A DNA stretch of 64,000 nucleotides from NCBI RefSeq assembly GCF_023701525.1, contig NZ_JAMQAW010000030.1, positions 1 through 64,000 on the forward strand, given 5' to 3'. The stretch comes from Streptomyces albipurpureus (GTDB lineage Bacteria; Actinomycetota; Actinomycetes; Streptomycetales; Streptomycetaceae). The translations under genes and the position numbers were made by a program. This document shows, piece by piece, positions 52,108 through 62,824 of this stretch (positions within the stretch are counted from its first letter, which is position 1; every line of letters begins with the position of its first letter). The notes below the pieces were generated by a model, which was not told the DNA's origin, searched no databases, and saw nothing but the letters and a program-made list of their open reading frames with translations.

Positions 52108-52829
52108 CAGTCCCTGCCTCCCCGTCGGACCCCTGCGGCCCCCTGCGACCCCTGTGGCTCTCCGATCTCCAGGTGATCGTGGAGAGTCGCGGAAGTCTAA
52201 CCGAGCCTTTATGGACCAAGGGCCCTGCGATCGGGGCCCTTTGCCGATCCCCTACCGTCCGTCGAAGACGCACCATGGAGGAGAGCCCGCAGGGATCTGG
52301 CAGGAATCCAGCGGGCGAGGGACCGGCCCCACACTGCGGGGCCCACCGCCGCGTGTTTCCCCCGTTCCGCGGCACCGGGCTGGTGGGGCCGGTATCCCAC
52401 GACGGGGGGAGCGGTTTCCCCCGATGCCGCTCCCCCCGACCCTCACTGCTCGCGGCTCGGATCCGTGCGGGCGCCACCCGCGGACACCCGGCGAAAACGC
52501 CCTCTGACCCCCGGCCCGAAACCATGCAGCCGCCCTGGCCGACTTCCATCGGTCGGGGCCTTTGGCGTACGGGCCCCTACCGGGCGATCGAGCTTCTTGG
52601 CCTCAGCCCCCGAGGAGCCGGCCCCAAGGAGTCGGGAACGTACCGCTGTTGCGGCCCTCTGATTCCCGGTTCCCGTCTCCCATCGGAACTCCGTCGCCGC
52701 CATGGAGGGAATCGACCGACCGTGACGGCCCAGCGGAGGGCATGGGCGACAGCGGCCCCGCGAACGGAAGCGGGCGGGGCAGCCCCCCGCGGCTTCGACT
52801 TCACCCCGCGGGGGAACACCGGGGCGGGA
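52108..52829. other. 722-base gap with a hairpin
   Basis: No gene supported. AAGGGCCC (52218-52225) and GGGCCCTT (52234-52241) form an 8-bp stem ending in TTT on the plus strand. The remainder has no motif I can name. Confidence 0.5.
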
Positions 52830-53561
52830 TCAGAACTCTCCGCCAGCCACTCGTGCTCCGATCCCATCGATCAGGATCTGCACGGAGAACGCGAAGAGCG
52901 TGTCGGGGGAATCGGGTTGCCGGGTGTCTTCCTGGAGCCGGGTCAGATGGGGCAGGTCCCCTCCTGGCCCGTCCGGCTGGAGCCATGAGGGGAGCGGCTG
53001 GGAGTGTTCGGCGGGGTCCAGATGAGCCGGCGGGTGATCGTGCAGGCTGTCCTGGAACTCTACGAACCCCACGACCAGCCGGATCGTCTCCATACAGGCG
53101 CGGTAGGCATCGGGGAGCGGCAGTCCGACGGTCGCGTAGAAACCGATGAGGGCGTCGACATTGCGCAGCATCGTGGGATGGCGGGCCAGGGTGATGTTCT
53201 CGCGTAGGGCGAGGCTGGTCATTCCCGGATGGCGGCGGTAGTGGGCTCGCAGGTCCGCGCAGTACGCGCGTAGGTCCGTGCGCCAGCGGTCCGGGGTCGG
53301 GACCAGTTGCGGGGGCTGCCAGTCCGCTTCAAAGATCTCGGCCGCGACGGTGATCAGATCGCGTCGGTCCTCCACGTAGTTGTAGATCGCGCGCGGAGAC
53401 ACCCCGAGATCGGTCGCGAGCGAACGCATGGTCAGCTCGGCCGGACCCCGGCGACCGAGGAAGTCCAGCGCGGCCCGGCCGATGGACTCACGGGTCAAGG
53501 TCGCGCGGCCCTTGCGATGGGTGGGCCGGCGTCGGGCCGGAGGTTCGCTGCTCATGCTCAT
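52830..53561 (-). CDS. TetR-family regulator
   Basis: 243 residues. HTH LTRESIGRAALDFLGRRGPA, MRSLATDLGVSPRAIYNYVE, followed by DRRDLITVAAEIF. TetR_C-type ligand domain. ATG at 53561; the frame extends upstream but without ribosome site. Divergent from the MFS gene with 141 bases between, where it probably binds. Last 30 residues RQPDSPDTLFAFSVQILIDG close the fold. Confidence 0.87.
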   Translation of the reverse strand: MSMSSEPPARRRPTHRKGRATLTRESIGRAALDFLGRRGPAELTMRSLATDLGVSPRAIYNYVEDRRDLITVAAEIFEADWQPPQLVPTPDRWRTDLRAYCADLRAHYRRHPGMTSLALRENITLARHPTMLRNVDALIGFYATVGLPLPDAYRACMETIRLVVGFVEFQDSLHDHPPAHLDPAEHSQPLPSWLQPDGPGGDLPHLTRLQEDTRQPDSPDTLFAFSVQILIDGIGARVAGGEF

Positions 53562-53702
53562 CAGAGCCCCGAGGCTAGCAAGTCCGGCCACCGCATCCGA
53601 TTGAACTTCACACATGTTGACTTTAAGAGCGGCGGGCGCCAAGGTGCTCTCGGTAAGGGGACCCTCACCTGTTCCCCACCACAGCTGCCGCGGGAGACAT
53701 CA

Positions 53703-54995
53703 ATGCGCATGGCCGGACTCGTCATGGACTTCACCCCCCTCCGCGAGAACCGTGACTTCCGGCTGCTGTACTGCGGCTTCCTCGGGGCTCTGCTCGGCAC
53801 TCTGATGACCAGCGTGGCGGTGGCCGTGCAGGTGTACGACGCCACGGGGTCGCCCTCGCAGATCGGTCTGGTCAGCCTGGCGCGGGCGCTGCCACTCATC
53901 GTCGGCCTGCTGATCGGCGGCGTTCTGGCGGACCGCTTCGACCGCCGGGCGCTGATGCTGGTCACCCGCCTCCCGCTGACGCTCGTCGCGGGCGCGCTCG
54001 CCGTCAACGCACTACTGCCGGACCCCAGGCTCTGGGTCATCTACGGGGCGACAGGCCTCACCGGTCTGTTCGCCGGGCTCGGCGGACCGGCCATGCTCGC
54101 CGCCATCCCCGCCCTCGTCGGCACCGAACGCCTGGCCGCCGCGGGGGCGTTGACCGCGGCCTCCACCCAGTTCGCGGCACTACTGGGTCCCGCCATCGGC
54201 GGCCTGCTCATAGCCGGACCGGGAGTGGCCTTCTGCTACGCCCTCGACGCGGCCGGGTTCCTCGTGTTCTCCGCCGTCCTCTTCTTCGTACGGCCGCTGC
54301 CGCCACCGAAGAAGCCGAACCCAGCGGAGGCCGACGGCCCCAGCAACGGCGTCCGGCAGGTGTTCGCCTCAGTCGCCGACGGGCTGCGCTTCGTCCGCGG
54401 TAAGCGCCTCGTCGTCGCACTGCTGCTCATCGATGCCGCCGCCATGGTGTTCACCATGCCGCAGGCGCTCTACCCCGTCCTCGCGGACCAGCAGTTCGGC
54501 GGCGGGCCCGGTGTCGTCGGCCTGCTGTACGCGGCCCCCGCGCTAGGCGCCCTGGTCGGCGCCGCCACCAGCGGCTGGACCGCCCGCGCAGGCGGCCACG
54601 CGCTGATCGGGGCCGTACTGCTGTGGGGCGTCTCGCTGACCGGCTTCGGCGCGAGCTCCTGTCTACCGCTCGCGCTCGTCTTCCTCGCCCTCGCCGGACT
54701 CGGCGATCTGATCTCCGAAACCCTGCGCTCCGCACTTCTCCAACACGGCACACCGGACGGGCTACGAGGCCGGGTCAGCAGCCTCTGGCTGGTGCAGGCG
54801 ACGGTCTCCCCCGCGCTCGGCAACGCCGCCGTCGGCTTCCTCGCCGAACTCACCAGCGCCCGCGCAGCCGTCATCACCGGCGGCCTGATCTGCGTCGGCG
54901 CGGCCCTGACCGTCGCCGCCGCCTTCCCCGCCCTGCGCCGAGCGACCCTCACGACGCCGTCGGCACACACCGAGAAGCAGCCTGAACTCTCCTGA
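53703..54995 (+). CDS. MFS exporter, EntS-like
   Basis: 430 residues, about twelve spans. FTPLRENRDFRLLYCGFLGA opening and GVLADRFDRRALMLVTRLPL motif resemble EntS-type enterobactin or siderophore exporters, a family also used for other small molecules. ATG at 53703. Divergently transcribed from the TetR gene. No siderophore genes nearby, so substrate unknown. Confidence 0.85.
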   Translation: MRMAGLVMDFTPLRENRDFRLLYCGFLGALLGTLMTSVAVAVQVYDATGSPSQIGLVSLARALPLIVGLLIGGVLADRFDRRALMLVTRLPLTLVAGALAVNALLPDPRLWVIYGATGLTGLFAGLGGPAMLAAIPALVGTERLAAAGALTAASTQFAALLGPAIGGLLIAGPGVAFCYALDAAGFLVFSAVLFFVRPLPPPKKPNPAEADGPSNGVRQVFASVADGLRFVRGKRLVVALLLIDAAAMVFTMPQALYPVLADQQFGGGPGVVGLLYAAPALGALVGAATSGWTARAGGHALIGAVLLWGVSLTGFGASSCLPLALVFLALAGLGDLISETLRSALLQHGTPDGLRGRVSSLWLVQATVSPALGNAAVGFLAELTSARAAVITGGLICVGAALTVAAAFPALRRATLTTPSAHTEKQPELS

Positions 54996-55129
54996 AGCAC
55001 TCTTCTCAAAGACTCTTCTCAAGGGCTCTTCTCAAGCAAGGACGGCTGGGCTCACGCCAACGCGTCCGCGTCCGACCATCGGCTGGGTCCCCCTTGAATG
55101 TCGTTTCCGCAGTTCAGAAGGGTGCAGAA

Positions 55130-55185
55130 AGCGGTAGCGGAGGGATGTGAACCCTCGCTGACTTGCGCCACACCGCCTTTCGAGG
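55130..55185 (-). repeat. Partial tRNA-Ser(CGA) 3' fragment (old attachment site)
   Basis: Matches the 3' half of tRNA-Ser(CGA) at 56332-56387 (about 50 of 56 positions) from the anticodon loop to the acceptor stem. Degenerate T-stem and variable-arm positions make it non-functional. Together with the intact gene it frames a 1.2-kb relic. Confidence 0.75.
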
Positions 55186-55332
55186 CCTGTTCCCGCTGGT
55201 CAGTGCGCGATGCGGCGCTGTTCGCAGTCGTTCATCTCCGTACGCCGTCCCGCTGTCGCGGTGGTGCGCGTACGGGTGCGAACAGCCGTGAACGCAGGCG
55301 AACGAGACGGAGACGGAGACTGGGACGCTGGA

Positions 55333-56034
55333 TCAGTCAGCCGCGATCAATGTCTCCATCTCGCTCGGTGTCCATTCACCGGCTACTCCCGGGGCCTGCG
55401 CAAGGTAGTGGGCAACCGCTGTCTCCTCCCATGCGTGGGATGAGAGAAGACCGAGGGCCAGATGCCGCAGATACGCGGACGACGGCCTGGTGACGGCGAC
55501 GTCCCGGCACCGCCAAGGAGCGGTGAAGGTCACCACGGGAATCCCGCCCAGGGAGCCGGGGCACACCAACGTTTCGTAGCGCCCCGGCCCCAGAGCGACC
55601 CTTCCCTCCGCGAGCACGGAGTTGAGGTCAAGGTCTCTACCGGGGGCCTCATACATCTCCTGTGCGGCGATGTCGGCGAACTGTTCGGCGGTGACGAGAT
55701 GCGCACGCGCCCACAGGACGCCGTCGGCATCGGGGTCGTAGAACGCCCTGCCTCCGGTCCAGACAGGTGACTCGGTCGCGAAATACAGCAACCCTGGAAC
55801 CTCGATCGCGACGGAGCGCCGAGGCGGGCTGCTGTCACGGCAGCCGGGGTAGGTCCTTGCCGCTCCGGAAGGCTGACCGCCGACGATGTAGTACCGGAGT
55901 CGGTCCGGGTCCGTGTTGGACCCGTAGGACGCGTACCAGACCAGGCCTGATGGGTCTGGGGAGCTGGGAACTGCACCCAGGCGGTGGACGGTGCTCACGT
56001 AGTCACTCCGCGAAGACGTCGTATCGGATGACAT
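55333..56034 (-). CDS. Gamma-glutamylcyclotransferase-fold protein, 233 aa
   Basis: Contains GLVWYASYGSNTDPDRLRYY (YGSN signature of the GGCT/AIG2 fold) and EVPGLLYFATESPVWTGGRA, FYDPDADG. Related Streptomyces proteins are frequently mis-labelled histone deacetylases. Function unknown; may act on gamma-glutamyl amines. ATG at 56034 opens it but an internal GTG is possible. Overlaps the GntR remnant upstream; carried within the relic. Confidence 0.8.
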   Translation of the reverse strand: MSSDTTSSRSDYVSTVHRLGAVPSSPDPSGLVWYASYGSNTDPDRLRYYIVGGQPSGAARTYPGCRDSSPPRRSVAIEVPGLLYFATESPVWTGGRAFYDPDADGVLWARAHLVTAEQFADIAAQEMYEAPGRDLDLNSVLAEGRVALGPGRYETLVCPGSLGGIPVVTFTAPWRCRDVAVTRPSSAYLRHLALGLLSSHAWEETAVAHYLAQAPGVAGEWTPSEMETLIAAD

Positions 56035-56107
56035 GGCGGTGGCCTGGAGGAATCGTGACCATCGCCCTCAGGGGCCTGTCGTCCTTGTCGTACCCGGTCC
56101 TGGTGTG
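56003..56107 (-). pseudogene. GntR/UTRA regulator, C-terminal remnant
   Basis: The last 34 residues HTRTGYDKDDRPLRAMVTIP, ending RHVIRYDVFAE, match the closing strands of UTRA domains such as those of the two AICE repressors here (compare WTRTGYADDRVIRCTITTFR at 7588-7647). Upstream sequence does not continue the fold in any frame. The stop overlaps the next gene start. Confidence 0.65.
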
Positions 56108-56295
56108 GACCGCGACCGGCGCTGTCGACACGGTCTCGGATCGGCACATGGTCGGCACCGTCCGAACGGGCCTCGCTGAACAGGTCGACGGTCTGATCCG
56201 GCAGGCGGACACGACCGGCCCGGACGATGACCACGGACTCGCTGGGGCCCTCGTACCGGCCGATTGAGACGGAAATTGAGATGGAGAACGAGCGA

Positions 56296-56321
56296 GGGGC
56301 GGACCTCATGAGGTCCGCCCC
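56296..56321 (-). terminator. 26-bp perfect palindrome after tRNA-Ser
   Basis: GGGGCGGACCTCA with its exact reverse complement, 13 bases beyond the tRNA 3' end on the transcribed strand. Likely terminator of the tRNA. Confidence 0.75.
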
Positions 56322-56333
56322 TTCGTTCACCAG

Positions 56334-56418
56334 CGGTAGCGGAGGGATTTGAACCCTCGGTGACTTGCGCCACACTCGCTTTCGAGGCGAGCTCCTTCGG
56401 CCGCTCGGACACGCTACC
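56334..56418 (-). tRNA. tRNA-Ser (anticodon CGA)
   Basis: Minus strand starts GGTAGCGTGTCCGAGCGGCC and shows acceptor pairing GGTAGCG/CGCTACC, anticodon stem CTCGC/GCGAG around CTCGAAA (anticodon CGA), a long variable arm and T-arm GAGGGTTCAAATCCCTC. CCA is not encoded. Decodes UCG. Target of the relic insertion to its side. Confidence 0.93.
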
Positions 56419-56562
56419 GGGAGAGAGCTTAGCCCAAGGTGGCCCGTGCGCAGAAATCCATATCCCAACTGGTGCGGGGACCGGCCTGGGCGGGTGGCCG
56501 ATCTGTGCACCGGCCCGGAGGAGAAGTCCGTGGGGAGTCCACCGGTGGACTCCCCGTGGACG

Positions 56563-57584
<1,022 letters not shown>

Positions 57585-58130
57585 CGTGACTCTCCCACTG
57601 ATCAGAGGTGTGACGATTGGGCGGAGCGCTGTTGCGTGCCCCGCTCACTCGGAATCGTGGCAGAAACCGGAGCTTTGCGAGAGGTCTTCCGTCGTTGAGT
57701 CGGCCATCAGTTCTCAACTGGGCCTGTTGGGGTAACCCGTGCCCAGTGCTGTGAGAGCGCGCTCATCGGGGTGTTGCGGGGGTGTTGGCGAAGACCGCCC
57801 CGCGGTCGTCACCGGCTTCCCTCAACCGTCACAAAAGCGCACGTGGGAGCGGCCGGGAAAGAAGACTGACGCCCCGTACAGGCAGGGCCGCTCCATGAGT
57901 GCGCCACCCGACGATCCATCACCCGAGCGCCCACACCGCGCCGGCAGGCGCGGTGCTGGGAGATCACCCTATGAGCGGACACGAGGTCTTAGGGCGAAGG
58001 GGCGAAGCCGGCCCTCAAGGGGCAGGGGATCGAGAACCGCCGCGGTCAGGGCGCCAGCGCGGCCCGCGGCCGATCAAGAGGACGGAGACAGGGGCCGGGA
58101 GCTCCAGGAGCCCGCGAAGCAGGCGATCGG
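57585..58130. other. 546-base gap
   Basis: Contains no supported gene. An ATG at 57895 opens an arginine/proline-rich frame on the plus strand with poor coding character, rejected. Probably holds the tadA-partner promoter. Confidence 0.4.
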
Positions 58131-58379
58131 CTACCAGCGGAACGTTCGCATACGCATCTGCTGCCGCATCCGTGCTGCCCGGGCGCGTCGTGGCTGGACC
58201 CGATCACGCAGCGCCTTGGCCTCGTTCAGTTCGCGCAGGAAGTGCGCCCGCCGCCTTCTGCGCTCCGCGTCGTTCTCGGTCTCACCCTCGTACTTCCTGG
58301 TGTCCTCGGGCTCCCTGCCCTCCGTTCCCGCTCGGGCGCGCCACTCGCGCTCGCGTTCCGGATGTTCCGGTTCCGGCAT
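58131..58379 (-). CDS. Conserved hypothetical protein, 82 aa
   Basis: Highly charged: [40 protein letters not shown] and [11 protein letters not shown]. Coiled-coil-like helices, no membrane span. Small proteins of this kind lie beside upp in Streptomyces as I recall. ATG at 58379 chosen; the longer frame overlaps the upp promoter. Function unknown. Confidence 0.7.
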   Translation of the reverse strand: MPEPEHPEREREWRARAGTEGREPEDTRKYEGETENDAERRRRRAHFLRELNEAKALRDRVQPRRARAARMRQQMRMRTFRW

Positions 58380-58464
58380 CGACCACACCACCCCATGGCT
58401 GGACGTCTGCCTCCACCTTCCCTCCGAAACCGCCCTTGATGCGAACCGGGCTACTGTTGGTGAC

Positions 58465-59100
58465 ATGCGGATTCATGTCGTCGACCACCCGCTGGTGGCG
58501 CACAAACTCACCACACTGCGCGACCGGCGCACCGATTCCCCGACCTTTCGGCGGCTCGCTGATGAGCTGGTCACCCTGCTCGCCTACGAGGCGACCAGGG
58601 ACGTCCGCACCGAGCAGGTGGACATCGAAACCCCGGTGACGCGGACCACGGGCGTCAAGCTCTCGCACCCGCGCCCGCTGGTCGTGCCGATCCTCCGCGC
58701 GGGCCTGGGCATGCTCGATGGAATGGTGCGGCTGCTGCCGACCGCCGAGGTGGGTTTCCTCGGGATGATCCGCGATGAGGAGACCCTGGAGGCGTCGACG
58801 TACGCCACCCGGATGCCGGAGGACCTCTCGGGCCGGCAGGTCTATGTTCTGGATCCCATGCTGGCGACCGGCGGGACACTCGTCGCGGCGATCAATGAGC
58901 TGATCAAGCGCGGTGCCGACGATGTGACCGCGGTGGTGCTGCTGGCGGCGCCCGAGGGTGTCGAGGTGATGGAGCGCGAACTCGCGGGCGCACCGGTGAC
59001 GGTCGTCACGGCGTCGGTGGACGAGCGGCTCAATGAGCAGGGTTACATCGTTCCCGGCCTGGGCGATGCGGGTGACCGTATGTATGGAACGGCCGACTGA
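58465..59100 (+). CDS. upp: Uracil phosphoribosyltransferase
   Basis: 211 residues. [24 protein letters not shown] loop [19 protein letters not shown] and [11 protein letters not shown], ending in [10 protein letters not shown]. Salvages uracil to UMP. The ATG follows TGACATG with a spaced purine stretch. Divergent from the 82-residue gene. Confidence 0.95.
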   Translation: MRIHVVDHPLVAHKLTTLRDRRTDSPTFRRLADELVTLLAYEATRDVRTEQVDIETPVTRTTGVKLSHPRPLVVPILRAGLGMLDGMVRLLPTAEVGFLGMIRDEETLEASTYATRMPEDLSGRQVYVLDPMLATGGTLVAAINELIKRGADDVTAVVLLAAPEGVEVMERELAGAPVTVVTASVDERLNEQGYIVPGLGDAGDRMYGTAD

Positions 59101-59205
59101 CCACCGCTGATGAGACCCGGCGCCGTCAACCGCCCCCGGTGAGGGCGTAGGGCGCGGCAGCCGTCGCGCCCTGTCGGCTACGGCGGATGCCCCGCGTCAC
59201 CGATA

Positions 59206-59253
59206 CGGCTCTGCCCCGGCCCTGGCGTGAGCCAGCGGTCCGGGGCAGAGCCG
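59206..59253 (+). terminator. Terminator of upp
   Basis: CGGCTCTGCCCCGG (59206-59219) pairs perfectly with CCGGGGCAGAGCCG (59240-59253); the loop itself contains CTGGC/GCCAG. Between convergent upp and LytR_C genes. Confidence 0.8.
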
Positions 59254-59279
59254 TGTGCGCAGCCGTATCGAACGAGCCG

Positions 59280-59906
59280 TCAGCACTTGCCCGAGGGCGC
59301 GGGGACCGGTTTGGCCAGTGCCGCGAGTGCGGCATCCGCGGTCGGCTTCGGCAGCAGCGTGGTGAAGGCGGTACCGAGGATGAGGTCGACATCGGCCGTC
59401 TTACGGGCGTCGGCCTTCGCCATCGCCCCCTTCACCTGAGTGCCCAGCACCTGGAGCGAACCGTTGACCGCGGTGGGCGACCCCAGCAACAGCCCCGTGT
59501 TCAGCACCTTCTTGTCGTACGCCGCTGTGGCGTTGCCCACCTTGCCGATGGTGAAGCCCCGTTTCTTCAGCTCATCGGCCGCGGCCTTGGCCAGGCCGCC
59601 GCGCGGTGTGGCGTTGTAGACATTGACCGTGATCTGAGCCGGTTTGAGTGTCACCACGGGCCGGGCCGAGGCCCCGGGGACCGGCTTGCAGTCCGTCTTG
59701 CGGGCGGCGGTCGTCCTGGTATCGCCGTCGTCGGTGAACACATCGATGAGCTGGACCGTTCCCCATCCGGCCAGCCCGAGGGCGGCCACCGCGGCAATGG
59801 CCGCCACGACCAACCTGCGGCGATTGCGGGGGCGTCGCATTCGGGGATACCTGTCGCCCGTGATGCGGTACTTTCCGCCCATGCCGGGAGGAGTCAGCAT
59901 GCTCAT
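59280..59906 (-). CDS. LytR C-terminal-domain protein, 208 aa
   Basis: Basic N-terminus, one membrane segment at about 31-50 (LVVAAIAAVAALGLAGWGTV), then a LytR_C fold (ITVNVYNATPRGGLAKAAAD, ELKKRGFTIGKVGN). Extracellular; likely involved in cell-wall or envelope processes, perhaps interacting with LCP ligases. ATG at 59906 or 59900. Convergent with upp. Confidence 0.85.
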   Translation of the reverse strand: MSMLTPPGMGGKYRITGDRYPRMRRPRNRRRLVVAAIAAVAALGLAGWGTVQLIDVFTDDGDTRTTAARKTDCKPVPGASARPVVTLKPAQITVNVYNATPRGGLAKAAADELKKRGFTIGKVGNATAAYDKKVLNTGLLLGSPTAVNGSLQVLGTQVKGAMAKADARKTADVDLILGTAFTTLLPKPTADAALAALAKPVPAPSGKC

Positions 59907-60045
59907 GGGGGCAGCGTAATGCGACCCAGCGTCCGAGCGTACAAAATGATCAACCGTTTGGGTCCGTAAGGTCCCCGAAAGAGCCCGAAAGGGTCAGCCA
60001 ACGGTCGCAGGCGCCACTCCGGGCACCTGCCCGCACCGGACCGGC

Positions 60046-60342
60046 TCAGCCCAGCTCAAGCACCCGGGCGTGCAGAACCTGACGCTGCTGGAGTGCCGCG
60101 CGAACGGCGCGGTGCAGTCCGTCCTCCAGATAGAGGTCGCCCTGCCACTTCACGACATGCGCGAAGAGGTCGCCGTAGAACGTGGAGTCCTCGGCGAGCA
60201 ACGTTTCGAGATCCAGCTGCCCCTTGGTGGTGACGAGCTGATCGAGGCGGACCGGGCGCGGTGCGACATCCGCCCATGCCCGGGTACTTTCCCGGCCATG
60301 GTCGGGGTAAGGCCGGCCGTTTCCGATGCGCTTGAAGATCAC
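60046..60342 (-). CDS. Conserved actinobacterial protein, 98 aa
   Basis: MIFKRIGNGRPYPDHGREST start and QWDLYLEDG-like C-terminus (WQGDLYLEDGLHRAVRAALQ). Annotations in other Streptomyces call it an antitoxin-like protein; no toxin partner lies beside it. Function unproven. Positioned between the LytR_C gene and the decayed helicase. Confidence 0.75.
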   Translation of the reverse strand: MIFKRIGNGRPYPDHGRESTRAWADVAPRPVRLDQLVTTKGQLDLETLLAEDSTFYGDLFAHVVKWQGDLYLEDGLHRAVRAALQQRQVLHARVLELG

Positions 60343-60439
60343 ACGGAAAGCCTACCGGGCAAGGGGCTCCGGGCGCAGCCATGACGACCGAGTGCGATCT
60401 TGGGCAAAACGCCCAAGGCCGGAGAATCAGGGGTGCCTT

Positions 60440-60730
60440 ATGGGCGAGAGCACGGCCCATCTCGCGCAGAACATCGCCTCGGGGTACGCGTTCTCCGGTG
60501 CGGCAACCGTTCTGGACGCCCGACTCGGGGACGGGAGATGTCTCGCCGAAACCCCGATCCGAACTCCGCTCGCCGTGCGCGATCGACCTCGCCCTGTGCG
60601 ATGGACACGGCCTGATCGCCGGCGCCCCCGGTACGGGCGGGCGCAAGGCCCTCCAGTTGTTCGCCGAACGGCTGTCAGCGCCGGGGTTGCGTCTTCCTCG
60701 CCAACGTACTCGCCGACATCAGGGCACTGC
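60440..60730 (+). pseudogene. HerA-like (DUF853) helicase remnant
   Basis: From the ATG at 60440 the frame reads HLAQNIASGYAFSGAATVLD with GDGRCLAETPIRTPLAV, then another frame carries DGHGLIAGAPGTGGRKALQL and FAERLSAPG, then a third VFLANVLADIRAL. These match the start of HerA-type ATPases, but frames change twice and the Walker A Lys is replaced (GTGGRK). The rest of the gene is missing. Fragment of a once larger gene; the 390 bases to the aminopeptidase gene carry no other gene. Confidence 0.6.
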
Positions 60731-61123
60731 CTCGGGGATCTCGGCGCATGGTCTCCCCGAGGGGCGGGTGCAGGAGCGCACTGGCGGAGTGTCCCCTTCC
60801 CCCTTGGGTAGTCGGGGTCTCGCCGGCCGTCTCGTACGCGATCTCCCACCGAGCACGGGCCGGGTACGGTCCACCGCTGCGGCGCCCGCGAACGGATCGG
60901 TCGCCGGCGCACGCCGGACCGTCGCCCGTGCCCGCCAACGGACCACCGCCCTGGTGCGCTGGGATGCGCGGGGCCTGGGCCGGGAGGTCCCTGGGGCCAC
61001 TGAGGGCTGCGCCGCCCTCGTGACGCCCGGTCAGTACGCCTGCGGACCGCCTCCGGACCGGCTCCGGCCCCGCCCGGCATATGACCTGTGCCGAACGGGG
61101 CCGGAGCGTCCCAGCGGGTGGTG

Positions 61124-62680
61124 CTACTCGGTCACTTCCTCATGGCCGTCGTGCAGTCCGCCACCGCTGCCCGTGCCCGGGGTCGTCGGAACCGAGACCA
61201 CCGGCTTCTTCAGGGAGCTGAGGTCGTGGGCGTAGGTGCCCACGGCGTTGGCGATGATGCCGATGTTGACCTTGAAGGCCTTCAGGCTGATGTTGTTGAT
61301 GTCATCGCCCTTGGCGTGGTAGTTCGGGTCGTACGCCAGCCCGGCCGTACCGCCGAACTTCGCCGCCTGCTCCGCCGACTTGACGCCCTCGGCACCCGTG
61401 AAGGTACCGCCCGACGGGATGCCGACCTCGATGAACGGGCCGTAGTCCGAACGGCCGCTGAAGTCCGTGCCCTCGTGCGGAGTGCCCCGCTTGTCGAGGA
61501 ACTCGTTGATGTCCCGCTCCAGCTGAGCCGAGCCCTCCGGGCCGGGGCCCGCGCCGACACCGTCGGAGTTGTCACCGTCGTACACGAACAGGCCGTAGTT
61601 CGGCGAGGCGATCATGTCGAAGTTCAGATAGAGCTTGATCTCCTTCTTGCCGAGGGAGCTCAAGCCTGCGACGTACGCCTTCGAGCCGAGCAGTCCGCTC
61701 TCCTCGGCGCCCCACCAGGCGAAGCGGATCTTGTTGGTGGGTCGCTTCTCCGCCTTGGCCAGCTGCTCGGCGACCTCCAGCAGACCGGCTGAACCGGAGC
61801 CGTTGTCGTTGATGCCGGGGCCCTCGATCACGGAGTCGAGGTGCGAGCCGAGCACCACGGTGTCGGCCGCGTTGCCGCCGCGGGTCTCCGCGATGACGTT
61901 GTTGGTGGTCCGCGTCTCCTGGATCTGACGGATCTCGAAGGAGACGTTCACCGGTCCGGCCCCGAGATCGGCGACCAGCTTCTCGCCGTCGGCCTGGGTG
62001 ACTCCACCGGTCGGGATCTTCCCCGCTGCGGAATCACCGAGGGTGCCGCCCAGGGCTCCCGCGGTGTTGTTGTAGATGATGGCGCCGGCCGCGCCGGCGG
62101 CCCCCGCCGCCGCCTGCTTCTCGGCGAAGGTGCAGCCACCGCGCTTGATCAGCGCGATCTTCCCGGTGAAGGTTCCGGAAGCGTAGTCGGTGGCCTCACA
62201 GCCGGTGGTGGCGTCCACCGGGACAGCGACCAGATCGGCCTTGACTCCGCCCACCGGGGTGGACTTCGTATACGTCATGGCCCTGATGGAAATATCACGC
62301 GGTGTGGGCGAAACCACCGAAAGCTTCTCGGCGAGGGTTTCGGTGTAGCTGAAGCTGAAAGGCTCGTAACGGACGTTATAGCCGTACTTCTTCAGCTGCT
62401 GGTAGACATATGCGGCGGAAGCGTCATAGCCAAGACTGCCGGCGACGCGATGGCCGCCGGCGGAGTCGGCTATCCGCTGGAATTTCTTCAGGTGGTCATG
62501 GGCGTCATCGACGTCCGACTTGGCCACCAGTTTCTTTGCCAGCTTCGCGGCCTTCTGCGCCGCCCGGTCGCCCGGATTGTGGCGATCGGCAGCGGAGGGA
62601 GAGGCGGATGCCAGCAGGAGCGGGGTCGCGAGTGTGGCGGCAGCCAGAGTGGCCACGGCTCTGCGACGGGATGCCTTCAC
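61124..62680 (-). CDS. Secreted M28 aminopeptidase with PA domain
   Basis: 518 residues. Signal peptide in the first 35 residues (ATLAAATLATPLLLASASPS). PA domain about 150-240. Zinc ligands in GSHLDSV, INDNGSGSAGLLEVAEQLAK, AEESGLLGS, FDMIASPNYG and HAKGDDINN. Releases N-terminal amino acids, probably for peptide nutrition. GTG at 62680 chosen because AAGGA precedes it; the frame opens 26 codons earlier. Confidence 0.9.
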   Translation of the reverse strand: MKASRRRAVATLAAATLATPLLLASASPSAADRHNPGDRAAQKAAKLAKKLVAKSDVDDAHDHLKKFQRIADSAGGHRVAGSLGYDASAAYVYQQLKKYGYNVRYEPFSFSYTETLAEKLSVVSPTPRDISIRAMTYTKSTPVGGVKADLVAVPVDATTGCEATDYASGTFTGKIALIKRGGCTFAEKQAAAGAAGAAGAIIYNNTAGALGGTLGDSAAGKIPTGGVTQADGEKLVADLGAGPVNVSFEIRQIQETRTTNNVIAETRGGNAADTVVLGSHLDSVIEGPGINDNGSGSAGLLEVAEQLAKAEKRPTNKIRFAWWGAEESGLLGSKAYVAGLSSLGKKEIKLYLNFDMIASPNYGLFVYDGDNSDGVGAGPGPEGSAQLERDINEFLDKRGTPHEGTDFSGRSDYGPFIEVGIPSGGTFTGAEGVKSAEQAAKFGGTAGLAYDPNYHAKGDDINNISLKAFKVNIGIIANAVGTYAHDLSSLKKPVVSVPTTPGTGSGGGLHDGHEEVTE

Positions 62681-62824
62681 AGAGTTCCTTCCCGGAATGG
62701 ACAGGGTCGAAGGGAAGCTAGCGACAATGCCGGGTATCTGGGAATGCTTGTGCCCCAACTCACGTCGAATTTCATCTCATCGCCATGCGCCGGAGTCCGA
62801 CAACTGCTGTAAAAACAGTTAATG

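Larger units (their letters stand above)
55130..56387. mobile_element. Small relic of an integrated element at tRNA-Ser(CGA)
   Basis: Direct repeats of the tRNA-Ser(CGA) 3' end flank a cyclotransferase-fold gene and the C-terminal remnant of a GntR/UTRA regulator. The GAACAGCCGTGAACG-type spacer near 55280 looks like the region after AICE integrases. An almost fully deleted AICE fits; no integrase remains. Confidence 0.6.

Noticed and set aside
52022-52549. Leftward open frame upstream of the 54-residue peptide
   Set aside because: Overlaps the convincing small membrane peptide in another frame and has random-looking composition.
57895-58200. Plus-strand frame starting ATG before upp
   Set aside because: Arginine/proline-rich product with no coding character, overlapping the better 82-residue gene on the other strand.
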